A stretch of 35,294 nucleotides of DNA from assembly GCA_964592095.1 (NCBI GenBank), contig CAZQER010000006.1, positions 1 to 35,294 of the forward strand, given 5' to 3'. A program made the position numbers and the translations under genes. A model generated the notes under the pieces. It made no database searches and had not been told where the DNA came from. It saw only the letters and a program-made list of their open reading frames with translations. This document shows positions 16,923 through 24,367 of the stretch, piece after piece (the stretch's first letter is position 1; every line of letters starts with the position of its first letter). The stretch comes from EX4484-2 sp964592095 (GTDB lineage: Archaea > Altiarchaeota > Altiarchaeia > IMC4 > QMZM01).

Positions 16923-17831
16923 ATGAATGAAAAGGAACTAAAGGAGATTGTTAATTCCTTCAGAAGGGAAATAGAAAAGAGAAATAAAAAAATCAGTCAC
17001 CTTTATCATGAACTTGATGTATATAAGAAGGAGGCAGAAAAATCAAAGATTAGGAGGGATAATCTGAATGAAGAAATCAAAAGAAAATTAGAGATCGCCA
17101 AGAGATTTACAGAAAAAAGGAATACATTAAATGAGCATGTATCAAAATTGAAAAAGAAAAGAGCATCTATTATTCTAAATATGAAATCCCTGGGAGAGAA
17201 TATAAGAACAAGGAAGGGGGAAAGGAATAGATTTAATAGAATAGCTAAAGGGAATACTGAATCGTTGAATGAATTATACAAAAAGAAGATGAGGATTCTC
17301 TTGGATAATGATATTCCATTAGAAGATGAAATAAAGTTATTTGAAAGGATTTTTGAGATAAAAGAGCGTATTATTGCATCTGAGAATGCAGAGAAATCAC
17401 ATAAGGATGTGATAAGCAATTACAAAAAACTCAAAGAATTGGAAACAGAAATGCAAAAAATAAATGATGAGATCGATTCTATTGCTAAGGAGTCTCAAGG
17501 ATATCACAAAAATGCAATTGAAATCTATGAGGAGGTTGATAGGATAAGAAAAGAGGCTGATAAATTTCACAAAATACTTGTGGAAAAATATACTAGAATA
17601 AATATCATAAGAAGTAAAATCTCCGATATTAAAATGGAGATATATCAATTTAAGAAACAGATGGAACCCTATGATAGAGAGTTGAAGATGATAAGATTAG
17701 AGAGAGGGGAGAGGAAAAAGGACGGGGATGCAATAAAAGCAAAGAAAAAACTTCAGAAAAAAGGCAGGATAGATTTTGATGATTTAAGAATTTTATTAGA
17801 AAGAAATGAGTTGTCTCTGAGTAAAAAGTAG
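16923..17831 (+). CDS. Long coiled-coil protein, COG1340-like
   Basis: A 302-residue, almost wholly alpha-helical, Lys/Glu-rich protein. It resembles the archaeal COG1340 group of uncharacterised coiled-coil proteins: continuous heptads from about 10 to 265, with a short break near residues 110-140 (LYKKKMRILLDNDIPLEDEIKLFERI), then a compact C-terminal tail (AIKAKKKLQKKGRIDFDDLRILLERNEL) typical of that group. Molecular role is unknown; related proteins are often compared with SMC-like or ribosome-associated coiled coils. Only 3 bp separate it from the upstream small coiled-coil gene. T-rich sequence at 17832-17856 after the stop may end transcription. Confidence 0.8.
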   Translation: MNEKELKEIVNSFRREIEKRNKKISHLYHELDVYKKEAEKSKIRRDNLNEEIKRKLEIAKRFTEKRNTLNEHVSKLKKKRASIILNMKSLGENIRTRKGERNRFNRIAKGNTESLNELYKKKMRILLDNDIPLEDEIKLFERIFEIKERIIASENAEKSHKDVISNYKKLKELETEMQKINDEIDSIAKESQGYHKNAIEIYEEVDRIRKEADKFHKILVEKYTRINIIRSKISDIKMEIYQFKKQMEPYDRELKMIRLERGERKKDGDAIKAKKKLQKKGRIDFDDLRILLERNELSLSKK

Positions 17832-17848
17832 TTTGAATTTTTTATTTT

Positions 17849-18337
17849 TTATTTACATAATTTATCATCAAATTCGCCATTGTCCACCTTTCTTATAAAA
17901 TCCTTGGGATTGAGGTTTTCTATGCTAACCCCGAGTGTTTTGCATGTACCTGCTATCTCCTTAACTGCATTTTTTCTATCTCTGCTAAGTAAGGTGTTTC
18001 TTTTTATATCTGCAATCTTGATGATCTGGTCTATAGTTATATTGCCCACATACTTATCGTCCTGAGAACCCTTATCTATATTAATCTCCTTTTTAATTAA
18101 TGCAGAGGTTGGTGGGGTCCCTACCTCTATCTCATATTCCTTTGTTTCTGTATCTACTATAATTTTAACAGGAATCTTCATACCCTCCATAGATGCAGTT
18201 TTTTCATTAATCTTATCTATAACCTCATTGATATTCAATCCCAATGGTCCAAGTGCTGGTCCCAGAGGAGGTCCCGGGTTTGCCTTGCCACCCTCCACCA
18301 ATGATTCAATGCTATGTTTTGGCATCTTCTTTTCCAT
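17849..18337 (-). CDS. rpl11: Ribosomal protein uL11
   Basis: Large-subunit protein of the GTPase-associated centre that binds 23S rRNA and supports factor binding. The N-terminal EGGKANPGPPLGPALGPLGLNI is diagnostic, and the C-terminal RNA-binding domain (KKEINIDKGSQDD, GTCKTLGVSIE) is complete. Two starts are possible, ATG 18337 and ATG 18325; the second gives MPKHSIESLVEGG, closer to usual archaeal L11 N-termini. Either way the start overlaps the end of spt5, a sign of translational coupling. rpl1, rpl10 and rpl12 do not follow; a convergent coiled-coil gene does. Confidence 0.96.
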   Translation of the reverse strand: MEKKMPKHSIESLVEGGKANPGPPLGPALGPLGLNINEVIDKINEKTASMEGMKIPVKIIVDTETKEYEIEVGTPPTSALIKKEINIDKGSQDDKYVGNITIDQIIKIADIKRNTLLSRDRKNAVKEIAGTCKTLGVSIENLNPKDFIRKVDNGEFDDKLCK

Positions 18338-18824
18338 CTATTCTTTTTATTATTTTAAGGTCATCACCCTTCACTATTACTGGGATTGGAACTGCAGCCT
18401 CTATCAGTTCTACAGTAATTTCATCCTTATCCCTATCGATCTTTGCTACTCTTGCCTTTTCCTTCTTAAATGGACCAGATATCAGTTCTACTAAATCTCC
18501 CTTGCTTACCTCCTCCACAACAGGAGTGGGCATCAGAATATTCTCCAAATCCTTTACATCAATTGTACCTGCAGAATTTATATCCCCTTTCCATTTAAGC
18601 AAAAGTCCTTTTGTCTTCGGTATATTCTTTGCTATGTCCTGAACAACGCCCTGACTCTCCGCCTCTACGAGAACATATCCCTTCAGATTTGGACTATAGA
18701 GTATTGAATATATGTTCTCCTTTGCTCCTTCCTTTACCATATTCTTAACCTCTCGATAAAACAATCTTGCAACAACTTGCTCCTGTCGTACAGTTGCTCT
18801 CACGACATAAATCTTTGGTTCCAT
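18312..18824 (-). CDS. spt5: Transcription elongation factor Spt5 (NusG)
   Basis: Spt5 with Spt4 binds RNA polymerase over the cleft and increases processivity. The 170-residue protein has the NGN domain (about 1-88: IYVVRATVRQEQVVARLF, VLVEAESQGVVQDI, and GLLLKWKG) and one KOW domain (about 104-160: KGDLVELISGPFKKEKARVAKIDRDKDEI). It is somewhat longer than many archaeal Spt5 proteins because of the C-terminal extension. Its ATG directly abuts the secE stop, and its end overlaps rpl11, in line with the conserved secE-spt5-rpl11 operon. Confidence 0.95.
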   Translation of the reverse strand: MEPKIYVVRATVRQEQVVARLFYREVKNMVKEGAKENIYSILYSPNLKGYVLVEAESQGVVQDIAKNIPKTKGLLLKWKGDINSAGTIDVKDLENILMPTPVVEEVSKGDLVELISGPFKKEKARVAKIDRDKDEITVELIEAAVPIPVIVKGDDLKIIKRIDGKEDAKT

Positions 18825-19007
18825 TTAACCCTTCCTAAGGAATTCTGAGATTATAAAAACAATAAAACCTATCAATCCGATCAGAATCATGCCCAAACCA
18901 GTTATCTTCGCAGTCTCCTCAAATTCAGACATCTTTGGTTTTCTCGTGAGTCTCAATATTCTCCGTGTTTCTGTATATGCTCTCTTTATTACACTTAATA
19001 TATTCAT
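18825..19007 (-). CDS. secE: Protein translocase subunit SecE (Sec61 gamma)
   Basis: Small essential clamp of the SecYE protein-conducting channel. The 60-residue length and plan fit the archaeal family: an amphipathic, basic N-terminal helix with RRILRLTRKPKMSEFEETAKI, then a single membrane helix at about residues 37-57 (GLGMILIGLIGFIVFIISEF). The gap to the ftsZ stop is one base and spt5 follows without gap. It is easily missed owing to small size, but the operon context makes the call firm. Confidence 0.93.
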   Translation of the reverse strand: MNILSVIKRAYTETRRILRLTRKPKMSEFEETAKITGLGMILIGLIGFIVFIISEFLRKG

Positions 19008-19008
19008 T

Positions 19009-20154
19009 TTATATTTCTCTCAATCCTATGTCCAAGTGCTTCTCTACCTCTCCCGACTCTATTCTCTCCTCAAGTTCCTTTTCAAATGTCGGTACTTTTA
19101 CACCAGCAAGTATCAAAAGTGTTTTAATGACATTTCTATCCAAATTTTCGTCTATCTGCGCACCCCAGATAATCTCTGCATTTGGGTCTATATTCTCTGA
19201 GATAATCTTCACTATCTCCTCGGCCTCTGCCAGTGTCATATCCTTGCTTCCAATAATGTTAATCAATGCTCCTTTTGCACTACTTATATCTGTATCCAAC
19301 AAGGGTGACCTGAGTGCCTTTTCCACAGATTCTCTTGCCCTTTCTTCCATACTGGTGTCTCTTGTAGATGAACCTAAACCAATCATTGCAGTTCCACCAT
19401 CCTTCATTACTGCTCTAACATCTGCAAAATCAAGGTTAACCAGACCTGCCTTGGTAACCATTTCTGTTATTCCCTTAACAGCATTTGCGAGAAGTTCATC
19501 ACTTACCTTAAAGGCATCATCTAAGGGTAAATTTGGTGCAATATCAAGAAGTCTATCGTTGGGTATAACAATCACTGTATCTGCATGTTTTCTAAGTTTT
19601 TTAAGACCTGTAAGAGCATTCTGAGCTCTTTTTCTACCCTCCACAGTAAATGGTAATGTAACAACGGCTATTGTTAATGCACCTAATTCCTTTGAAACTT
19701 CTGCAATTACCGGTGCGGAACCAGTTCCCGTTCCACCACCCAAACCACATGTTATGAAAATCATATCACTACCAGTTAAAACATCGGATATCTTGGCAAC
19801 ATCGACATCAGCACATTGCTCTCCTATATCGGGATCATTACCTGCTCCAATCCCGCCCGTGATAGATGCTCCAATAAGAATCTTTGTCATTGCTTTAGTA
19901 TACAATAGATCCAAAGCATCTGTATTTATGGCAATTATATCTCCTCCCTCCAACCCCATATCCATTAGTCTATTTATTGTGTTATTGCCAGCTCCACCAG
20001 TGCCAACCACCTTAATAGATGTCTTCACACTTTCTACTATCCTCTTCAATTCATCATCTGTGTCCGATACAAACTCAACATTCTTTGAATCTTTCCTTTT
20101 TCTCATCTTTTTCTCATCTCTCTTTGAAACAACATCTTGAATAATTGCCTCCAT
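19009..20154 (-). CDS. ftsZ: Cell division protein FtsZ (FtsZ1-type context)
   Basis: Tubulin-like GTPase that forms the division ring. The 381-residue protein contains VVGTGGAGNNTINRL, the tubulin signature GGGTGTG, LPFTVEGRKRAQNA, and the T7-loop region NLDFADVRAVM, so GTPase function is expected. The start is set at ATG 20154 because AGGTGG lies six bases upstream; an in-frame GTG at 20163 is part of that same site. An extended loop (GLGSSTRDTSMEERA) is longer than in FtsZ1 of Methanocaldococcus as I recall it. The acidic N-terminal leader of about 45 residues precedes the core. The downstream secE linkage is the usual archaeal ftsZ1 arrangement. Confidence 0.96.
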   Translation of the reverse strand: MEAIIQDVVSKRDEKKMRKRKDSKNVEFVSDTDDELKRIVESVKTSIKVVGTGGAGNNTINRLMDMGLEGGDIIAINTDALDLLYTKAMTKILIGASITGGIGAGNDPDIGEQCADVDVAKISDVLTGSDMIFITCGLGGGTGTGSAPVIAEVSKELGALTIAVVTLPFTVEGRKRAQNALTGLKKLRKHADTVIVIPNDRLLDIAPNLPLDDAFKVSDELLANAVKGITEMVTKAGLVNLDFADVRAVMKDGGTAMIGLGSSTRDTSMEERARESVEKALRSPLLDTDISSAKGALINIIGSKDMTLAEAEEIVKIISENIDPNAEIIWGAQIDENLDRNVIKTLLILAGVKVPTFEKELEERIESGEVEKHLDIGLREI

Positions 20155-20280
20155 CAAAACCACCTGTTGTAAAATTGTAGGTTAATATTAATACCCCTTT
20201 AAATTATTGGTCGAATATAATCAAGATATACTATCTATTGGTAGTCAATATATAAAAAAAGAAATTATAAAAAATATATA

Positions 20281-20307
20281 AAAGATATAAAGGAATTAAT
20301 TATCTTT
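20281..20307 (-). terminator. Possible terminator after porB
   Basis: AAAGATA at 20281-20287 and TATCTTT at 20301-20307 can pair around a 13-base loop. Read on the minus strand, the hairpin lies 23 bp past the porB stop and is followed by a U-rich run. Archaeal termination relies mainly on U-runs, so the hairpin may be incidental. Confidence 0.35.
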
Positions 20308-20329
20308 AATTTTTATTTTACATACACAT

Positions 20330-21247
20330 CTATAATCCACATTCTGCACATCTGAGAAGCAATTTTAGATTCTCCTTGACTCTCTTCTGTATGAATGCTA
20401 TTTCCCCCTCCTTCTTTTCTGGCTTGAACAGATGTTTATATCTTCCCTGAAGTTTCAGGTATTCCTCTACCGGTATCAGATTTGAAATATCCTTTGGTCT
20501 GTTTATTACATGCTTTCCATCAATAATCTCGAATAATGGGCAAATACCTGTATCAACAGCCAATTTTGCTATCTCCACTGTCTTCTCTGTTGAGGAACGC
20601 CACCCTGTTGGGCATGTGGAGAACAGATTAACAAATGTAGGCCCCTTTGTTTCAATTGCCCTCTTTATTTTATTGTATGCATCTATAGGATAGCCTATCG
20701 ATGCGTTTGCTACATATGGTGAGCCATGGGCAGCCAGTATATGTATCAAATCCTTTTTCCATTCCTTCTTCCCAATACTCATCCTTCCAGACGGTGATGT
20801 GGTCGTATATGCTCCATATGGTGTTGAGCCACTCCTCTGGATGCCTGTATTCATGTAAGCCTCATTATCATAACATATATATGTGATATTATCACCCCTC
20901 TCAAATGCACCTGAGAGATGTCCAAAACCTATATCGTATGTGGCACCATCACCACCAAAAGCAACGACATTAATATCCTTGTCCTTACCCATGAACTTCA
21001 GTGCTGCTACTATACCAGATGCTATAGATGCTGCGTTTTCAAATGCGCCATGAATCCAAGGTAATCTCCATGCAGTTTCAGGGTAGGGGGTACTTACAAC
21101 CTCAATACAACCTGTTGGCTCAACGAGGATTGAATTCTTTCCGGCAGCCTTTGTAATCAATCTAATCGCAATTGCTGCTCCACATCCTGCACATGCTCTA
21201 TGCCCATAACTAAAATACTCCTCCTCGGGTAAGCCCATTATTGCCAT
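20330..21247 (-). CDS. porB: Pyruvate:ferredoxin oxidoreductase beta subunit
   Basis: Thiamine-diphosphate-binding subunit of 2-oxoacid:ferredoxin oxidoreductase, which interconverts pyruvate and acetyl-CoA plus CO2. The 305-residue protein has Cys19 and Cys22 (CAGCG), Cys47 (TGCIEVV), and C-terminal Cys300/Cys303 (RCAECGL), which together can supply four ligands of the proximal iron-sulfur cluster. The ThDP motif is GGDGATYDIGFGHLSG, followed by YDNEAYMNTG with the Mg-binding Asn. The CPTGW segment fits pyruvate-type enzymes. It is the last gene of porGDAB, one base after porA. Confidence 0.96.
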   Translation of the reverse strand: MAIMGLPEEEYFSYGHRACAGCGAAIAIRLITKAAGKNSILVEPTGCIEVVSTPYPETAWRLPWIHGAFENAASIASGIVAALKFMGKDKDINVVAFGGDGATYDIGFGHLSGAFERGDNITYICYDNEAYMNTGIQRSGSTPYGAYTTTSPSGRMSIGKKEWKKDLIHILAAHGSPYVANASIGYPIDAYNKIKRAIETKGPTFVNLFSTCPTGWRSSTEKTVEIAKLAVDTGICPLFEIIDGKHVINRPKDISNLIPVEEYLKLQGRYKHLFKPEKKEGEIAFIQKRVKENLKLLLRCAECGL

Positions 21248-21248
21248 T

Positions 21249-22424
21249 TTAAAACATCCATTCCTCTTTTTTACCTTTATCTTCCTTTACCATATAATAA
21301 ATTTTTTCTATATGCTTTAATGTAACATCCCTGCCACCAATACCTGCTATAAAACTCCTTATATTAGGTCTTCTTGAATCATCGTAGAATAATGACCTTA
21401 TTTCATCAAAAATTGGAGCGTTTGCCCCCGCAGAAACAGCCCTTTCGATAACCGCCACCTTATCAGCATTGTATAAAGCCTTTCTAATTGCATCATCTGG
21501 AAATGGTCTGTAAACAACAATCTTTGCTAATCCTGCCTTCTCTCCATTTTTCCTGAGTTTGTCAATTACAACCTTTATTTGACCACATATTGAACCCATA
21601 GCCACAAATATAATATCTGCATCATCCGTCTTGTATTCTTCTATAACCCTGTAATCATCAGGTCTTGAATTTTTTATCTCAACGGGAAATTTTTTGGAAA
21701 ATTCATTAAATATGCTCTCAATTATCCTCAATGAACCCTTTGTTGCATCAATCTGAGATTTTCTTAATTCCATGTAATGGCTTGGAAAACCTATAGGTCC
21801 TTGAGTTAATGGTTGTTTTGGGTCCAGTATTGCATGAAATGGCTCATATTCGGGAAGAAAGTCATCCACTTCTTCTTGACGATGAATATCAAGAGGCTCA
21901 TATAGATGTGTAAGTACAAAACCATCCATACACACCATGGAAGGTAACAGTACTCTTCTATGCTCAGAAATCCTAAATTGCATTATTGTAAGGTCATAAC
22001 ACTCTTGAGCAGTTTCTGCATACAACTGAATCCATCCAGTATCTCTAATGGATATTGAATCTTGATGGTCATTCCATATACTTATGGGGGCTGATATTGA
22101 TCTATTGGCAAGAGTCATACAAACAGGTAGACGCATTCCTGAAATGATAAACAAAACCTCAAACATCAAGGCTAGGCCCTGAGATGCAGTTGCAGTATAT
22201 GACCTCACCCCTGTTGCTGAAGCACCAAGACATGCAGATATTGCTCCGAATTCCGATTCAGCTCTGATGTACTGTGAATCCAGCTCACCGTCGGCTACAA
22301 ACTCTGAGATTTTTTCAACTATATGTGTTTGAGGAGTGATTGGATATGCGGCAATAACGCCCGGTTTAACCATTTTTACAGCCTCCGATATGGCATGTGA
22401 AGCCTCCATTATCTGCTTACCCAT
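21249..22424 (-). CDS. porA: Pyruvate:ferredoxin oxidoreductase alpha subunit
   Basis: Alpha subunit of the same complex, bearing the substrate-binding pyrimidine domain and transketolase C-terminal domain. The 391-residue protein starts MGKQIMEASHAISEAVKMVKPG; ATG 22424 is preferred over the longer reading because GGAGGAGA precedes it. Recognised parts are IAAYPITPQTHIVE, RAESEFGAISACLGASATGVRSYTATAS, and FMVGSG-free C-terminal KIVVYRPFPDDAI. This ITPQT pattern is common to pyruvate enzymes. It follows porD with one base between them. Substrate is inferred as pyruvate from the four-gene order and sequence; other 2-oxoacids cannot be wholly excluded. Confidence 0.95.
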   Translation of the reverse strand: MGKQIMEASHAISEAVKMVKPGVIAAYPITPQTHIVEKISEFVADGELDSQYIRAESEFGAISACLGASATGVRSYTATASQGLALMFEVLFIISGMRLPVCMTLANRSISAPISIWNDHQDSISIRDTGWIQLYAETAQECYDLTIMQFRISEHRRVLLPSMVCMDGFVLTHLYEPLDIHRQEEVDDFLPEYEPFHAILDPKQPLTQGPIGFPSHYMELRKSQIDATKGSLRIIESIFNEFSKKFPVEIKNSRPDDYRVIEEYKTDDADIIFVAMGSICGQIKVVIDKLRKNGEKAGLAKIVVYRPFPDDAIRKALYNADKVAVIERAVSAGANAPIFDEIRSLFYDDSRRPNIRSFIAGIGGRDVTLKHIEKIYYMVKEDKGKKEEWMF

Positions 22425-22425
22425 T

Positions 22426-22728
22426 TTATCTCTCCTCCATAACCATTTCAATGCATTTTACAGGACATTCGTTAGCACATATACCACAACCCTTGCAATA
22501 ATCAAGATTGGATTCAAATTTCCCGTCCTCTCTTTTATAAATACAACCCTCTGGACAGACAACCCAACATGTTCCACATCCAATACACCTATCCAAATCC
22601 ACAATCGGCACCTTAGATCGCCATGCGCCAGTCTTCAAGTTGGATGTAGAACCATTACTCTCCAGAACGCAGCCTATTGTTATGTCCTTATCATTTACCT
22701 TAAGTCTAACTTTTTCAAAATCAATCAT
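22426..22728 (-). CDS. porD: Pyruvate:ferredoxin oxidoreductase delta subunit (2[4Fe-4S] ferredoxin)
   Basis: Electron-transfer subunit with two [4Fe-4S] clusters. Two Cys motifs are plain: CIGCGTCWVVCP and CKGCGICANECP. The N-terminal half holds the GAWRSKVPIVDLDR segment seen in PorD. The start is taken at ATG 22728, which overlaps the porG stop by eight bases and gives 100 residues, the usual size; a longer reading from 22764 lies wholly in the porG end and is less likely. porA follows after one base. Confidence 0.94.
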   Translation of the reverse strand: MIDFEKVRLKVNDKDITIGCVLESNGSTSNLKTGAWRSKVPIVDLDRCIGCGTCWVVCPEGCIYKREDGKFESNLDYCKGCGICANECPVKCIEMVMEER

Positions 22729-23278
22729 CTTTTCTTTTAATTGCCTCCTTATAAGTACTTTCAACTAACTGGACATTTTTCTCTGCTATATCACCCGAAA
22801 AGTGCTCCTTCACAGCCTCTAATATGCTGTCCTTACTTACTTCTCCCGTAAAGGCAGAAAATGCACCCAACATTGCTGTGTTTACTATATTGGCACCAAG
22901 TATATCAAATGCAATTCTTGTTGCATCTATGGTATTCACATTTAAATCTTTTAAACCTTTGATGGGTAGGTCATCAGGCCCCTTCTCAGAATTCACAATA
23001 ACCATACCATCTTTCTTGAGACCTTCTGTGACATTAACTACGTCAAATAGTGTTGAATCAAAAACAACAAGTATGTCTGGTTCATATATGGCACTCTTTC
23101 TTCTTATGAATGTATTAGCTATCCTTGTAAATGCCTCTACTGGGGCGCCTCTTCTTTCTACACCAAATTTTGGAAATGCTTGGGAAAATTTACCATCTTT
23201 GAATGCCCCAATGGCAAGAAGTGTTGCAGCAGTAACGGCGCCCTGTCCGCCCCTTCCATGTAATCGTATCTCCTTCAT
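22721..23278 (-). CDS. porG: Pyruvate:ferredoxin oxidoreductase gamma subunit
   Basis: Gamma subunit of the oxidoreductase, 185 residues. The N-terminal EIRLHGRGGQGAVTAATLLAIGA and the FPKFGVERRGAPVEAFTRI segments are diagnostic of the gamma family. The central VNSEKGPDDLP and C-terminal VNTAMLGAFSAFTG regions are also conserved. It is the first gene of the porG-porD-porA-porB operon, and its promoter region (23279-23374) is shared with divergent rpl35Ae. The complex supplies acetyl-CoA and reduced ferredoxin, or in reverse fixes CO2. Confidence 0.95.
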   Translation of the reverse strand: MKEIRLHGRGGQGAVTAATLLAIGAFKDGKFSQAFPKFGVERRGAPVEAFTRIANTFIRRKSAIYEPDILVVFDSTLFDVVNVTEGLKKDGMVIVNSEKGPDDLPIKGLKDLNVNTIDATRIAFDILGANIVNTAMLGAFSAFTGEVSKDSILEAVKEHFSGDIAEKNVQLVESTYKEAIKRKDD

Positions 23279-23340
23279 TTTTAATTATCATGATTAATTA
23301 TGATTTTTATATTATAAATTATACTTCCATATATTAAAAA

Positions 23341-23352
23341 TTATATTATAAA
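23341..23352 (+). promoter_or_regulatory. Likely TATA box for rpl35Ae (repeated in divergent spacer)
   Basis: TTATATTATAAA at 23341-23352 is centred about 28 bp before the rpl35Ae ATG. The identical 12-mer occurs at 23307-23318, about 34 bp from the divergent porG start, and may serve that gene. Both lie in the 96-bp gap between the two starts. Confidence 0.45.
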
Positions 23353-23374
23353 ATCAATTGAAAGAAGAGGTAGA

Positions 23375-23635
23375 ATGAAGGGAATTATAATGAATTATAG
23401 GGGTGGGCGTAGAACACAAAGGGTAAATCAGATGATAGTTTTGCCTGAGAATTCATCAAATAAGGATGATGCAATAAAATTGGTTGGTAGAAAGGTTGAA
23501 TGGAACACTCCTGCAGGGAACAAGATTGTTGGAAAGATTACCAAACCACATGGAAGAAAAGGAGCAGTAATTGTAAGATTTAATAAAGGGCTCCCGGGGC
23601 AGGCAATAGGAACTGAAGTTGAGATAAGGGATTAA
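23375..23635 (+). CDS. rpl35ae: Ribosomal protein eL33 (L35Ae)
   Basis: Archaeal/eukaryotic large-subunit ribosomal protein, 86 residues. It begins MKGIIMNYRGGRRTQ and contains LVGRKVEWNTPAGNKIVGKI and the conserved HGRKGAVIVRFNKGLPGQAIGTEVEI. The start at 23375 matches the family N-terminus MKG-x-I-x-NYR; an internal ATG at 23390 is less good. Its TAA stop is directly followed by the first base of tRNA-Phe, so the two are transcribed together or the tRNA promoter lies inside this gene. Confidence 0.93.
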   Translation: MKGIIMNYRGGRRTQRVNQMIVLPENSSNKDDAIKLVGRKVEWNTPAGNKIVGKITKPHGRKGAVIVRFNKGLPGQAIGTEVEIRD

Positions 23636-23709
23636 GCCGCTGTAGCTCAGCTTGGGAGAGCACCAGGCTGAAGACCTGGGTGTCGTGGGTTCAAATCCCA
23701 CCGGCGGCA
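23636..23709 (+). tRNA. tRNA-Phe(GAA)
   Basis: A 74-nt cloverleaf is complete: the acceptor GCCGCTG pairs with CGGCGGC (one T-G pair), the D arm has GCTC/GAGC, the anticodon stem CCAGG/CCTGG encloses loop CTGAAGA with anticodon GAA, and the T arm GTGGG-TTCAAAT-CCCAC is intact. The discriminator is A. CCA is not encoded; TCC follows. No intron is seen. Confidence 0.97.
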
Positions 23710-23791
23710 TCCTGCTAAAGGTTAGATGTCATATGCCTCTACTTTTCTATATACTCCAAAGAAGATATATGGGGGGGGTTTAAAAATCGAT

Positions 23792-24313
23792 ATGAACTAT
23801 AAACAACATCTAATATTCGGTGGGATTATAAATGGAATTTTCTTATTTGTTTTATATAGGTTAGGTATAATAATATTTGAATCTATTGCGTTTTTACCAC
23901 TATTGACAACCTTTTACATATTTACACTCCTTCCTGATATAGATAATCCCAAATCCCATATAAGCAAGGTTGTATTATTGTTGTTATTATATTTGCTTGC
24001 CTCTTCCATATATGGTCTTTATAAAGCACCTGATATGTATGAATTTTTTAAAATATTTATATTGTCCTGTGTTTTTGTTCTCTTTGTTGTATATATTACA
24101 ATATTTGCAGAAGATACGTACCTACATAGAGGATTTCCGCATACATTTACTTTTGGTGCAATTGCATGCACTATGCTGTATTTGATTGTGAATTCATTAC
24201 TTATAACATTGGTTGGAGCAATTTCATTTTTTACGCATATTTTATGTGATGGTCATGTAAGGGAATCCATTAAGAGAGATATCCATATTCTGAAATTAAA
24301 AATCCCTACTTAA
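23792..24313 (+). CDS. DUF457/YdjM-like membrane protein (predicted metal-dependent hydrolase)
   Basis: A 173-residue membrane protein with about four or five hydrophobic helices. Family-type polar motifs are present: KQHLIFGG near the start, LLPDIDNPKSHISK, DTYLHRGFPHTFTFG, and SFFTHILCDGH. These His/Asp residues are thought to hold metal in the DUF457/YdjM group, whose members include proteins linked to membrane lipid or phospholipase functions. ATG 23792 is chosen because MNYKQHLIFGG matches the family start; a longer reading from 23726 would pass through an eight-G run. It follows tRNA-Phe. The true substrate is unknown. Confidence 0.75.
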   Translation: MNYKQHLIFGGIINGIFLFVLYRLGIIIFESIAFLPLLTTFYIFTLLPDIDNPKSHISKVVLLLLLYLLASSIYGLYKAPDMYEFFKIFILSCVFVLFVVYITIFAEDTYLHRGFPHTFTFGAIACTMLYLIVNSLLITLVGAISFFTHILCDGHVRESIKRDIHILKLKIPT

Positions 24314-24367
24314 ATGTAAATACGGAATATATATAATTTATAAATAATTATTGAGGTGTTTTTATAG

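Noticed and set aside
17849..18337. Lack of rpl1-rpl10-rpl12 after rpl11 as an unusual break
   Set aside because: Separate placement of these genes is known in other Euryarchaeota such as Methanocaldococcus.
23771..23778. Run of eight G as a phase-variation tract
   Set aside because: The better start of the membrane protein (ATG 23792) is downstream of the run, so slippage would not change its frame. Promoter spacing effects remain possible but unsupported.
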